63,881 bases of DNA from Oscillospiraceae bacterium. GTDB lineage: Bacteria > Bacillota > Clostridia > Oscillospirales > Oscillospiraceae. Both the position numbers and the translations under genes were made by a program. The stretch spans positions 1-63,881 of the forward strand of contig JAAWQX010000011.1 of NCBI GenBank assembly GCA_022800755.1, given 5' to 3'. Below are positions 1-6,918 of the stretch, piece after piece; position 1 is the first letter of the stretch, and every line of letters begins with the position of its first letter. The notes beneath the pieces are model-generated. The model was not told where the DNA came from. It saw only the letters and a program-made list of their open reading frames with translations, and did not search any database.

Positions 1-18
1 GGCGGCCAATTGGCCGCC
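1..18 (-). terminator. Perfect dyad downstream of the permease gene, possible terminator stem
   Basis: The first 18 bases form a perfect palindrome (GGCGGCC AATT GGCCGCC) starting 27 bases beyond the stop codon of the minus-strand permease gene. It could be a rho-independent terminator stem for that gene. The U-tract that should follow would lie outside the window, so this cannot be confirmed. Confidence 0.45.
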
Positions 19-44
19 CGTACTTGTTTTGGGAAAATTTGAAA

Positions 45-1196
45 TCAGTCGTCCAGGCACTCGGGATGCTCGGCAACCCACTTCTTGTTCTTGGAGATAC
101 CCCAGACCAGAACCGGGATGATGATGACCACGATGCCGTAGTAGCCGCAATAGCCGTACACCTTAGAGATAATGGTGGACAGGCCCAGCAGGGACACCGC
201 GAAGCACAGGGCGATCACAATAGCGCCGACAATAACCTTACGGCCCTTTTCGGGAACAGCCGCAGGCAACTTGCCTTGGAAACGGTCGATCATGGAGAAC
301 ACCAAGGTCACAGAGGTCGACACAAACGCGCAGAACAGCAGGATGGAGTACACACCAATCAGCCACTTCCAGCCAATGCTATTAGCAATAAACAGGTTCG
401 GCAGGGTCAGCGCGTTTCCACCGGCAGCAGCGTCTGCCTGAATGGCGGGGTACCACGCGATCAGCATGAACGCGGAAGCCGCCAGTGCAAGACCGTTCAT
501 CAAACCGCCCAAGATCGCGGACTTCTTCACGCCCTTGTTATTGGTAACAGTGGTAGAAGCGGCGATGAAAGACGGGATAGACACACACTGGAACGCAGCG
601 TAAACAGGAACACCGCGGAAGAATGCGTAAGCGGGATCCTTCAGGCCGTCGCCCAGATGGGTAAAGATTCCATCGGGAGCCATGGACAGACCAGCAATGA
701 CCATGATCGCGGTAACGATCAGGATGCCGGCAGACAAGAACGTGGAAACCGCAATAATCAGTTTGATACCAAAGATGGACAGTACCACCAGTGCGGCAAT
801 AACCACCAAGCAGCTAACCACGTAAGGCAGATGCAGATACTGCACTACCAAGTTTGCAGCGCCGGAAACAGCTGCGGCCACAGCTGCCAGAATGATAACG
901 ACATAGAAAATCTCAAACAGGATTTCCATATTGGGGTTGGGGTACAACTCACGGAACGTGTCTTTGTAGTTGGTCAGGCCGCGCAGACGAGCGAAGCGAG
1001 CAACCACATACATAATGTAAGCCAGCAGGCCCATAGACAACAGGGGCCAAATAATAGCCGTCCAGCCATACTGAACAAAGTAACCGATAACCTGGTTACC
1101 AGTGGCAAAGCCACCGCCGACGTGGGTGCCGAACCAAACCGAAGCGACGGTAAAGGCGGCAGCCCAGGAGCTTTTCAAACCAACATTGTTTTCCAT
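45..1196 (-). CDS. YkvI-like multi-pass membrane permease
   Basis: A 383-residue, very hydrophobic protein with about ten predicted membrane segments. The N-terminal stretch GTHVGGGFATGNQ (residues 23-35) resembles the glycine-rich unwound TM1 of YkvI-type and other LeuT-fold (APC superfamily) carriers. The start at 1196 is chosen over an upstream in-frame start because an AGGAG site lies about 6 bases before it. It is divergent from the GntR regulator, which suggests it is the transporter controlled by that regulator and that it imports the substrate handled by the neighbouring dehydrogenases. The substrate cannot be read from sequence. Family assignment is fairly secure; the transport role is inference. 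Confidence 0.75.
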   Translation of the reverse strand: MENNVGLKSSWAAAFTVASVWFGTHVGGGFATGNQVIGYFVQYGWTAIIWPLLSMGLLAYIMYVVARFARLRGLTNYKDTFRELYPNPNMEILFEIFYVVIILAAVAAAVSGAANLVVQYLHLPYVVSCLVVIAALVVLSIFGIKLIIAVSTFLSAGILIVTAIMVIAGLSMAPDGIFTHLGDGLKDPAYAFFRGVPVYAAFQCVSIPSFIAASTTVTNNKGVKKSAILGGLMNGLALAASAFMLIAWYPAIQADAAAGGNALTLPNLFIANSIGWKWLIGVYSILLFCAFVSTSVTLVFSMIDRFQGKLPAAVPEKGRKVIVGAIVIALCFAVSLLGLSTIISKVYGYCGYYGIVVIIIPVLVWGISKNKKWVAEHPECLDD

Positions 1197-1250
1197 TAGC
1201 AACTCCTCTTTCTCTTTTACTTTTGATATGTATTCGTTTGGAATCAAAAT

Positions 1251-1277
1251 ATATGCGGCTTTCCCAATTCCGCATAT
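1251..1277 (-). promoter_or_regulatory. Leader hairpin in the 5' UTR of the permease gene
   Basis: ATATGCGG (1251-1258) and CCGCATAT (1270-1277) form a perfect 8-bp inverted repeat with an 11-base loop between the predicted promoter and the start codon of the permease. It could be a leader stem-loop or an operator. No function is shown. Confidence 0.35.
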
Positions 1278-1291
1278 TGAATGATGTATGA

Positions 1292-1321
1292 ATTATAGAG
1301 GCCCTTGTCGAATTGTTTCAA
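1292..1321 (-). promoter_or_regulatory. Sigma-A promoter of the permease gene
   Basis: On the minus strand TTGAAA (1316-1321) is followed after 18 bp by TATAAT (1292-1297). This predicts a 5' UTR of about 90 bases for the permease gene. Confidence 0.6.
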
Positions 1322-1552
1322 TTCCGGCGCAAGAATATTTTTGTCAAGATTCTTTGTTTTCAATTTAAAGCATTTTTGCAAAATATTTTAATCTTTGTTC
1401 TCATTTTAATTGATAGTTAACTTTTTAACCTCATTTTTGGTTCATAATTCGTTCATTGTTAACATTTTGACCGCGCTGCTTTTCAACTTTGTGGGTTTCC
1501 ACAAGAACTGCCAGGAAAAATTAGTGAAAAATAATTGAATCAATACTTGAAA
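1322..1552. other. AT-rich divergent intergenic region
   Basis: The 1197-1687 gap separates the divergent permease and regulator genes. It is much more AT-rich than the coding sequence around it. It holds the permease promoter, a candidate operator (1535-1557), the probable regulator promoter and a 12-bp palindrome ATATTGCAATAT at 1583-1594 flanked by GATTCA (1578-1583) and TGAATC (1602-1607). I see no gene in it. Confidence 0.6.
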
Positions 1553-1557
1553 TTGAT
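1535..1557. promoter_or_regulatory. Candidate GntR operator, inverted repeat ATCAAT-N7-ATTGAT
   Basis: ATCAAT (1539-1544) and ATTGAT (1552-1557) form an inverted repeat overlapping the likely -35 of the regulator gene. The same half-sites recur as ATCAA-TCG-TTGAT at 2478-2490 in front of the dehydrogenase genes, which makes a shared operator plausible. Confidence 0.4.
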
Positions 1558-1581
1558 CTCCAATCTATGATAGTTTAGATT
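1553..1581 (+). promoter_or_regulatory. Possible promoter of the GntR regulator gene
   Basis: TTGATC (1553-1558), a 17-bp spacer and TAGATT (1576-1581). The boxes are imperfect and overlap the candidate operator, as expected for autoregulation. Confidence 0.35.
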
Positions 1582-1687
1582 CATATTGCAATATTATGTT
1601 TTGAATCAGAAAAAAATTGTGAAAAATCAGATTATTTTGCATTTTTATATCTGTGGAAAACACAATTTTCGGACAAGGAGAGAATAT

Positions 1688-2401
1688 ATGAATCAACAAA
1701 AGCTGCAAGAGCGGTTGGATCAAAACCCTTTTGCTAAATTGAGCGACGTAGTAGCGGACCTGCTGTTTGATGAGATCGTGTCCCTGCGCCTGTCGCCGTC
1801 CACCAAGCTGAACATCAACAATATTTCCAAGGAATTGGGTATTTCCCGCACCCCGGTAACAGAAGCCATCAACCAGCTTTGCAGCATCGGTTTTGTGGAT
1901 GTACACCCCAGCGCCAGCGGTTATTTTGTGTCCGCACTGACCATGAAAGAGCTCATCAGCCTGTACAACGCCCGGGCCGCCATCGAATCGGAAGCCGCGT
2001 ATCTGTGCGCCGAGACCGCCAGCTATGACGTAATCGCCGGACTGGAAAATTACGCCTCGGAGTACAAGCGTGCCCTCCAGCGTCGGGACAACCAGGCACT
2101 CAAGGAGGTGGAGATGCCGTTCCACCGGCTCATCATCGACAACTGTGAAAATAAGTACCTGCAATCCTGCTATGAGCAGATCCTCCCCACCCTCACCCGG
2201 TATCAGAATTACTACACCGAATTCATCGACACAGATGTGGATAACCCATGGTCCCCCCGGTGCGCCCATCAGCACGCGTCCATTGTGGCGGCCATCAAAA
2301 TGCATATGCCGGAACTGGCCCGGCAGCTGATGAACGAGCACATCCGCACAGGCATCAGTCAGGCGGCGTTCTCCTACGACAACCCCATCCCCATTCGGTG
2401 A
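1688..2401 (+). CDS. GntR-family transcriptional regulator, FCD (FadR-like) type
   Basis: A 237-residue DNA-binding regulator. The N-terminal winged helix-turn-helix spans about residues 15-82 (core ISKELGISRTPVTEAI). The C-terminal FCD ligand-binding domain follows from about residue 88 and has the expected helical pattern with candidate metal-binding His146, His196 and His218. FCD proteins usually sense small carboxylic acids. The ATG at 1688 is chosen because a strong GGAG lies just upstream (about 1677-1680); a longer in-frame reading back to 1586 has no such site. It sits between the divergent permease and the dehydrogenase genes and probably controls both through the ATCAA/TTGAT sites. 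The effector is unknown. Confidence 0.88.
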   Translation: MNQQKLQERLDQNPFAKLSDVVADLLFDEIVSLRLSPSTKLNINNISKELGISRTPVTEAINQLCSIGFVDVHPSASGYFVSALTMKELISLYNARAAIESEAAYLCAETASYDVIAGLENYASEYKRALQRRDNQALKEVEMPFHRLIIDNCENKYLQSCYEQILPTLTRYQNYYTEFIDTDVDNPWSPRCAHQHASIVAAIKMHMPELARQLMNEHIRTGISQAAFSYDNPIPIR

Positions 2402-2477
2402 ACATCTTTTTTAGTACATTTCCATTAAAATCACCGCGTTTTGTGTCTATTTGTACTCATTTTTTCGTTTGAAAATT

Positions 2478-2490
2478 ATCAATCGTTGAT
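2478..2490. promoter_or_regulatory. Candidate operator ATCAA-TCG-TTGAT
   Basis: A 13-base hyphenated palindrome overlapping the -35 box (2486-2491) of the dehydrogenase operon promoter. It shares half-sites with the inverted repeat at 1539-1557, so the adjacent GntR protein is the obvious candidate binder. Confidence 0.45.
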
Positions 2491-2513
2491 TTTTTGTTCA
2501 ATTTCCCTATAAT
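2486..2513 (+). promoter_or_regulatory. Sigma-A promoter of the tandem dehydrogenase genes
   Basis: TTGATT (2486-2491), a 16-bp spacer and a consensus TATAAT (2508-2513). The predicted transcription start lies about 20 bases before the start codon at 2539. Confidence 0.6.
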
Positions 2514-2538
2514 TTAAGTCAGGAAAGGAAGTGCGGCC

Positions 2539-3489
2539 ATGAAGATCGCGATGATCGGTTCCGGCGCGGCGGGCAGCGTGTTCGCGGCATATTTGAAAAA
2601 GGGCGGCGGAGAGCTGTATCTGGTAGACCGCTATCAGGCCCATATGGACAAGATCGCCCGGGACGGTCTCGTTTTCGTCTCCCCCGCGGGAGAGGAAGTG
2701 TTCACCGGCTTCCATACGGCCCCCACCGCCGAGCAGATCGGCGTGATGGATATTGTTATTTTAATGGTAAAGGCAACCCAGACCGACACCGTTATGCCCA
2801 CCGTTATGCCCTGCATCGGGCCGGAAACCGTAGTCGTATCCCTGCAAAACGGGCTGGGAAACGACGATATCCTGGCCAAATACCTCCCCGAAGAACGCAT
2901 CATCTGCGGCTTCGGCACCATCGGCACGGAACTGCCCGAACCCGGTAAGTGTATGTCCAAGCCGGAATCCGGTGTCATCATGCACTTCGGCGCGTCGAAA
3001 AAAAGCCCGTTGAACGACCGGGTCGGCATGTATCTGCAAGAAACCTTCATCCGCGGCGGCTGTGAAGCCCGATACGAGGAGAACATCAAACCGTTCATCT
3101 GGAAAAAAGCCATTTCCAATTCCGGATATAACACCCTGTCCGCCATCACCCGCATCAAAGTCGGCCCGGAAATCGCGGACCCCTTTGGCCGGGACCTGAT
3201 CTTACAGGTCTGGAAAGAGGGCTGCGAAGTCGCAAAAGCGGATGGCGCGGGCGATCTGTGGCCGGAACTGCAAGCGGAACTGCCCCGGCTGGCGGAGGGC
3301 TTCGCCACCTATTACCCCTCTATGGCCCAGGATGTGCTCATCCACCAGCGGCAAACCGAAATTTCCGTACTCAACGGCGCCATCGTAAAGTATGGCGAGA
3401 AGTACGGCATCCCCACCCCTGTCAACTCTGTACTGACCGCCGTAATTTCCTGTATTCAAAACAATTACGACGCGCAGTACAAAGGATAA
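2539..3489 (+). CDS. Ketopantoate reductase (ApbA/PanE)-family dehydrogenase, copy 1
   Basis: A 316-residue NAD(P)-dependent dehydrogenase of the 2-dehydropantoate 2-reductase fold. The Rossmann motif GSGAAG is at residues 7-12, a VKATQ loop with Lys78 and the SLQNGLGN motif (101-108) follow, and the helical domain carries the IWKK pair (Lys190 is the likely catalytic lysine) and an LNG element. Family members reduce 2-keto acids or oxidise 2-hydroxy acids. No panB, panC or panD is nearby and a close paralogue follows directly, so a role in pantothenate synthesis is doubtful. More likely it acts on the substrate of the adjacent permease and regulator. Start supported by AGGAAAGG upstream. Confidence 0.85.
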   Translation: MKIAMIGSGAAGSVFAAYLKKGGGELYLVDRYQAHMDKIARDGLVFVSPAGEEVFTGFHTAPTAEQIGVMDIVILMVKATQTDTVMPTVMPCIGPETVVVSLQNGLGNDDILAKYLPEERIICGFGTIGTELPEPGKCMSKPESGVIMHFGASKKSPLNDRVGMYLQETFIRGGCEARYEENIKPFIWKKAISNSGYNTLSAITRIKVGPEIADPFGRDLILQVWKEGCEVAKADGAGDLWPELQAELPRLAEGFATYYPSMAQDVLIHQRQTEISVLNGAIVKYGEKYGIPTPVNSVLTAVISCIQNNYDAQYKG

Positions 3490-3522
3490 ACGAATAGAAC
3501 ATCAATTAGGAGGAAAAACAAC

Positions 3523-4515
3523 ATGAAAATCGCAATGTATGGCTCCGGCGCGGCCGGCAGTGTGTTCGCCTCTTACCTGCGCAAGGGCGGCGCGGACATG
3601 ATCCTGATCGACAGATATAAAGAGCACATGGACAAGGTCGCGAAAGACGGCATGAAGTTCACCATCCACCAGCAGGAGGGCGGCGAGTACAAGGACATCG
3701 TCACCCAGCTGACCGGCTTCCGCACCTATACCAGCGCCGCCGATGCTGCGGCCGCCGAGGGCAAGGTTGACGTTGTGATCTACATGACCAAGGCCACCCA
3801 GCTGCGCCAGGCCATTCAGGATTCCATGCCCGTGGTGGGCGACGACACCGTCGTAGTCGAACTCATCAACGGTCTGGGCAACGACGATAAGCTGTTCGAG
3901 GTTTTCCCCAAGAACCGCTGTGTCATCGGCTCCGGCGTTCTGGGCACCGCGATGCCCGAGCCCGGCTCCTGTGTCTCCACGCCCTCCGGCGACGTACAGA
4001 TGAACTTCGGCGCCGCCGAGCGCAGCGAGCGCACTGACGCGGTCTGTGAGCACATGCTCAAGTGCTACCGCGACGGCGGCTGCGACGCGTACTGGAGAAA
4101 GGATGACATCTACTACTACATCTGGAAAAAAGTCATCGTCAATGCCACGGTGAACACCTGCTGCGCGGCGACCCGTCTGAAGATCAAGTTCGTTGCTGAC
4201 TGCAAGCCCGGCTACGCCCTGTTCGAAGGCGTTGTCCGCGAAGCCGCCGCCGTGGCCACTGCCCGCGGCACCAAGATCGATGCCGATGACTTCCTGGCCC
4301 ACGACTTGGCGGATATCATCACCAACATCGGTGACTACTACCCCTCCATGTGCCAGGACGCCCTGATGCACAAGCGCCAGACCGAGATTTCCGTGCTGAA
4401 CGGCCAGATCTCCGAGTACGGCAAGGAACTGGGTATCCCCACCCCCACCAACGACATTCTGACGCTGGTCATCTCCTGCATCCAGGAGAATTACGACAAC
4501 CAGTACCAGGGCTAA
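3523..4515 (+). CDS. Ketopantoate reductase (ApbA/PanE)-family dehydrogenase, copy 2
   Basis: A 330-residue paralogue of the preceding gene with the same opening (KIA-x-GSGAAG), the IWKK catalytic-lysine region (Lys202/Lys203) and the same C-terminal block around QTEISVLNG. It differs by an insertion near residues 50-60 and by INGLGN (115-120) in place of QNGLGN, so substrate or cofactor preference may differ. It is 33 bases downstream of copy 1, has a strong AGGAGG site and is followed by a terminator, so the two form one operon. They may make a heteromeric enzyme or act in successive or opposite redox steps. That is inference. Confidence 0.85.
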   Translation: MKIAMYGSGAAGSVFASYLRKGGADMILIDRYKEHMDKVAKDGMKFTIHQQEGGEYKDIVTQLTGFRTYTSAADAAAAEGKVDVVIYMTKATQLRQAIQDSMPVVGDDTVVVELINGLGNDDKLFEVFPKNRCVIGSGVLGTAMPEPGSCVSTPSGDVQMNFGAAERSERTDAVCEHMLKCYRDGGCDAYWRKDDIYYYIWKKVIVNATVNTCCAATRLKIKFVADCKPGYALFEGVVREAAAVATARGTKIDADDFLAHDLADIITNIGDYYPSMCQDALMHKRQTEISVLNGQISEYGKELGIPTPTNDILTLVISCIQENYDNQYQG

Positions 4516-4526
4516 AGCTTTTTAAT

Positions 4527-4562
4527 AAAATCCCCCTCAGCATAGCTGAGGGGGATTTTATT
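4527..4562 (+). terminator. Rho-independent terminator after the dehydrogenase pair
   Basis: TCCCCCTCAG (4531-4540) pairs with CTGAGGGGGA (4546-4555), with A-rich and T-rich flanks. It separates the dehydrogenase operon from the BaiE-like gene. Confidence 0.85.
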
Positions 4563-4634
4563 AGCCATTCATCCCACTGGAAGAATTGCACAATCTTTCT
4601 TCCGTTTTTTGTCACATAAAAACGGCAATTTCCC

Positions 4635-4663
4635 TTGTCCAATACCGTGCAATGTGCTATACT
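4635..4663 (+). promoter_or_regulatory. Sigma-A promoter of the BaiE-like gene
   Basis: TTGTCC (4635-4640), a 17-bp spacer and TATACT (4658-4663). With the terminator upstream, this makes the BaiE-like gene its own transcription unit with a UTR of about 60 bases. Confidence 0.65.
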
Positions 4664-4731
4664 GAATATAGAAAATCGGAGTTGTATGCTCCGTTTCACT
4701 GCGAGGAAATATTTTAAGGAGGATTTTACCA

Positions 4732-5283
4732 ATGGAAGATTTGATGAAGAGAGTCGAGCGTCTGGAAGCCATCGCAGCCATCGAAAAGCTGCAGGGCAAA
4801 TACTACCGCTGCCTGGACTGCAAACTGTGGGATGAGATGGCAGAAGTGTTCGCCCCCAAAATTCACACCACGTTCTCTGATGGCCGCGTGGTATTTGACC
4901 ACTATGACGGCGAGGACGGCCTGCGTGGTTTCTATGAGGCCAACATGAACGACAGCGCTCAGATTTCTCAGCATAACGGCCACACGCCCGAGATCGACGT
5001 CGCTGAGGACTGCATGAGCGCTCATGCCAAGTGGTATCTGCATGACTATCTGGTCATTCTGGGCACCAACTGGAACGTCCGTGGTACCGCTATTTACGAT
5101 ATTGATTATGCTAAAATCGACGGCGAGTGGAAAATCACCGCGATTGGCTACAAGCGCATCTACGAGGAGACCTGGAGCCGCGGCATCAAGGAGATGAAGT
5201 ACTTCGTCACTGAAAATATGTTCGGCAAAGGCCCACACAAGGGCGCTGTCACCATCCAGGGCGACAAAGAACTGAAGAAGTAA
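4732..5283 (+). CDS. BaiE-like (bile acid 7-alpha-dehydratase family) SnoaL-fold protein
   Basis: A 183-residue protein of the SnoaL/NTF2-like fold. The overall pattern matches BaiE of 7-dehydroxylating clostridia: KYYRCLD near the N-terminus, the HNGHTPEI block, WYLHD and a GYKRIYEE strand. As I recall the BaiE active site (Tyr30, Asp35, His83, Asp106, Arg146), the equivalents here are Tyr24, Asp29, His84, Asp105 and Arg142, all present with nearly the same spacing. BaiE removes the 7-alpha hydroxyl of a 3-oxo-4-ene bile acid intermediate. No other bai genes are in the window, so the substrate may be another steroid or a non-steroid hydroxy compound. It has a strong AAGGAGG site, its own promoter and terminator. 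The C-terminal tail after residue 165 is rich in charged residues. Confidence 0.75.
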   Translation: MEDLMKRVERLEAIAAIEKLQGKYYRCLDCKLWDEMAEVFAPKIHTTFSDGRVVFDHYDGEDGLRGFYEANMNDSAQISQHNGHTPEIDVAEDCMSAHAKWYLHDYLVILGTNWNVRGTAIYDIDYAKIDGEWKITAIGYKRIYEETWSRGIKEMKYFVTENMFGKGPHKGAVTIQGDKELKK

Positions 5284-5292
5284 AATAAAACG

Positions 5293-5327
5293 AAAAATAT
5301 CCGGCACCGTGGTGCCGGATATTTTTT
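5293..5327 (+). terminator. Rho-independent terminator after the BaiE-like gene
   Basis: CCGGCAC (5301-5307) pairs with GTGCCGG (5312-5318), extended by AAAAATAT and ATATTTTT. It may also serve the convergent minus-strand DJ-1/PfpI gene. Confidence 0.85.
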
Positions 5328-5378
5328 GTCTGCTTTAAATACCTTGCTTTTTCACCGCCGTGGCGGAATTCTCCGTCT

Positions 5379-5957
5379 TTAAATCTCAATCTTAGCGCCC
5401 ATCAGCTTCACAAACTCACGGATGATAGCCGTATCGCCGGGCCACGCCGGGGCGGTGACCAGATTACGGTCCACCACAGCCTGATCCGCCGGGACTTCCA
5501 CATACTCGCCGCCGGCCAGGGAAATATCCGGCCCCACAGCGGGATACGCAGTGGCCTTATACCCATGGAGCACGCCAGCAGCGGCCAGGACCTGTGGGCC
5601 GTGGCAGATGGCGGCAACGGGCTTTTTCGCAGCAAAGAATTCCCGTACGATCTCCCGCACCCGGGGATTCAGCCGGATATATTCAGGCGCGCGGCCGCCG
5701 GTAATGAACAGGCCCTCGTAATTTTCAGTTTTCACCGCGTCAAAATCCGCGGTCAAGGCAAAGTTATGCCCCCGCAGTTCCGTGTAAGTCTGCTCCCCCA
5801 GGAAATCATGCACCGCGGTAGCGACGGTCTCTCCCGCTTTTTTGTCCGGGCAGACCGCGTCCACCTGATACCCCAGCATTGACATGGCCTGGAACGGCAC
5901 CATCGTCTCATAATCCTCGGTAAAATCACCGCACAGCAACAAAACTTTTTTAGCCAT
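5379..5957 (-). CDS. DJ-1/PfpI-family protein
   Basis: A 192-residue cytoplasmic protein of the DJ-1/PfpI (class I glutamine amidotransferase-like) fold. The nucleophile elbow AICHGPQ carries Cys118 and His119, and ITGGRAPEY (85-93) precedes it as in PfpI and YhbO/YraA deglycase-type members. Possible activities are protein or nucleotide deglycation, chaperone or peptidase; sequence cannot decide. The ATG at 5957 is chosen over an upstream in-frame reading because GGAGGGA lies at the right distance. It is a single-gene unit with its own promoter. Confidence 0.85.
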   Translation of the reverse strand: MAKKVLLLCGDFTEDYETMVPFQAMSMLGYQVDAVCPDKKAGETVATAVHDFLGEQTYTELRGHNFALTADFDAVKTENYEGLFITGGRAPEYIRLNPRVREIVREFFAAKKPVAAICHGPQVLAAAGVLHGYKATAYPAVGPDISLAGGEYVEVPADQAVVDRNLVTAPAWPGDTAIIREFVKLMGAKIEI

Positions 5958-5999
5958 ATAGCTCCCTCCAAATGATACTATCTGCAAATTTGTAGGGAT

Positions 6000-6028
6000 A
6001 TTTTAACATATTTTTGTCCGCCCGTCAA
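6000..6028 (-). promoter_or_regulatory. Sigma-A promoter of the DJ-1/PfpI gene
   Basis: On the minus strand TTGACG (6023-6028), a 17-bp spacer and TAAAAT (6000-6005). Confidence 0.6.
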
Positions 6029-6076
6029 TATTATTTGTACACATTCTCCAAATCGTCACAAGCCGACAAAAAGGCA

Positions 6077-6106
6077 AAAAGACCGCCCCTTTCAGGACGG
6101 TCTTTT
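6077..6106 (-). terminator. Rho-independent terminator after the zinc-ribbon protein gene
   Basis: AAAAGACCG and CGGTCTTTT flank a small loop, immediately downstream of the minus-strand stop at 6117. Confidence 0.8.
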
Positions 6107-6116
6107 CTGTTATTGC

Positions 6117-6752
6117 TCATGACCGGGCGTAAACCGTGCAGGTCGCCGACACACCAAAGCATTTAGCCGTGATGATCGCTTTGCCGCTGGTACCGACACC
6201 AACGACCTTGCCCGCATCGGACACTGTGCAAACCTCCGGGGCGGAACTGGACCATTCCACAGGCGTGACAGATCCTTCCGGCAAAATCGGGTAAATCTCC
6301 GCCGTCAGCTGCACTTCCTCACCCGGACGAATCGTAAACTCCGGGATCGTATTCCCACTATATTTGATGGTAATGCTGGTAATAGTCGGAGTCGGTGTCG
6401 GAGTCGGTGTAGGAGTAGGCGTTGGCGTCGGAGTCGGGTCCGTCGCCGCGGTGGGGGTTGGAATCGGGGTCGGCGTAAATTTCAGGCCGGTCCTGGTATT
6501 CAAGCTGGTAGTGATGAGCACCACAGTCGCCAGCACCACGGCGACCACCAAAATCACTGCGAAAGTCATCTGCCACCGGGCATTTACCTGGGCCTGCTCA
6601 TTGGCGTAGGTGCCTGCCACTGTTCCGGCGGTGGTGCCGGGAGCGCGCTGAGACTGCTTGGATTTCCGCGTGCCGCATTTCGGACACGTGCTTTGCAAAA
6701 CAGAAAATTCCGTACCGCAGCGGCGGCACTTCACACGGGGAATCAAATTCAT
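6117..6752 (-). CDS. Membrane-anchored protein: zinc ribbon, TM helix, Thr-Pro linker, Ig-like (BIG2-type) domain
   Basis: A 211-residue protein with a clear modular order. An N-terminal cytoplasmic zinc ribbon has Cys9, Cys12, Cys23 and Cys26. A single membrane helix spans about 62-82. A low-complexity Thr-Pro linker covers about 93-123, and a C-terminal domain resembles bacterial Ig-like group 2 repeats (ITSITIK...EVQLTAEIYP...VSDAGKVVGVG). It probably presents the Ig-like domain outside the membrane. No enzyme motif is visible and the function is unknown. The linker is encoded by a hexamer repeat that may vary in length. Own promoter and terminator. Confidence 0.7.
   Translation of the reverse strand: MNLIPRVKCRRCGTEFSVLQSTCPKCGTRKSKQSQRAPGTTAGTVAGTYANEQAQVNARWQMTFAVILVVAVVLATVVLITTSLNTRTGLKFTPTPIPTPTAATDPTPTPTPTPTPTPTPTPTITSITIKYSGNTIPEFTIRPGEEVQLTAEIYPILPEGSVTPVEWSSSAPEVCTVSDAGKVVGVGTSGKAIITAKCFGVSATCTVYARS
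6385..6438. repeat. Hexamer tandem repeat encoding the Thr-Pro linker
   Basis: Nine imperfect copies of a 6-base unit (GTCGGA/GTCGGT/GTAGGA types) read as Thr-Pro on the minus strand. Gain or loss of units stays in frame and would only change linker length. Confidence 0.75.
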
Positions 6753-6784
6753 GCGAATTCCCTCCGTTTCTTCAGACTACTTTT

Positions 6785-6813
6785 ATTTTACTATTTTCCC
6801 CGCGTTTCGTCAA
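6785..6813 (-). promoter_or_regulatory. Sigma-A promoter of the zinc-ribbon/Ig-like gene
   Basis: On the minus strand TTGACG (6808-6813), a 17-bp spacer and TAAAAT (6785-6790). Confidence 0.55.
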
Positions 6814-6852
6814 GTGCAACCGTTCCCCGCCGTCGAAAGCCGCAGAAAAAAG

Positions 6853-6881
6853 TTGAGACAATAACGGCCCTGTGCTATAAT
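6853..6881 (+). promoter_or_regulatory. Sigma-A promoter of the 6.9-8.9 kb gene set
   Basis: TTGAGA (6853-6858), a 17-bp spacer and TATAAT (6876-6881), about 37 bases before the start codon at 6919. Confidence 0.65.
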
Positions 6882-6918
6882 AGCCGCAAATTCAATTACT
6901 CAACGGGAGGCATTCTCT

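Noticed and set aside
24-1199. 391-codon plus-strand ORF antisense to the permease gene
   Set aside because: Its translation is low-complexity and hydrophilic with no family likeness, and the minus-strand frame is a clear membrane protein with a ribosome site and promoter.
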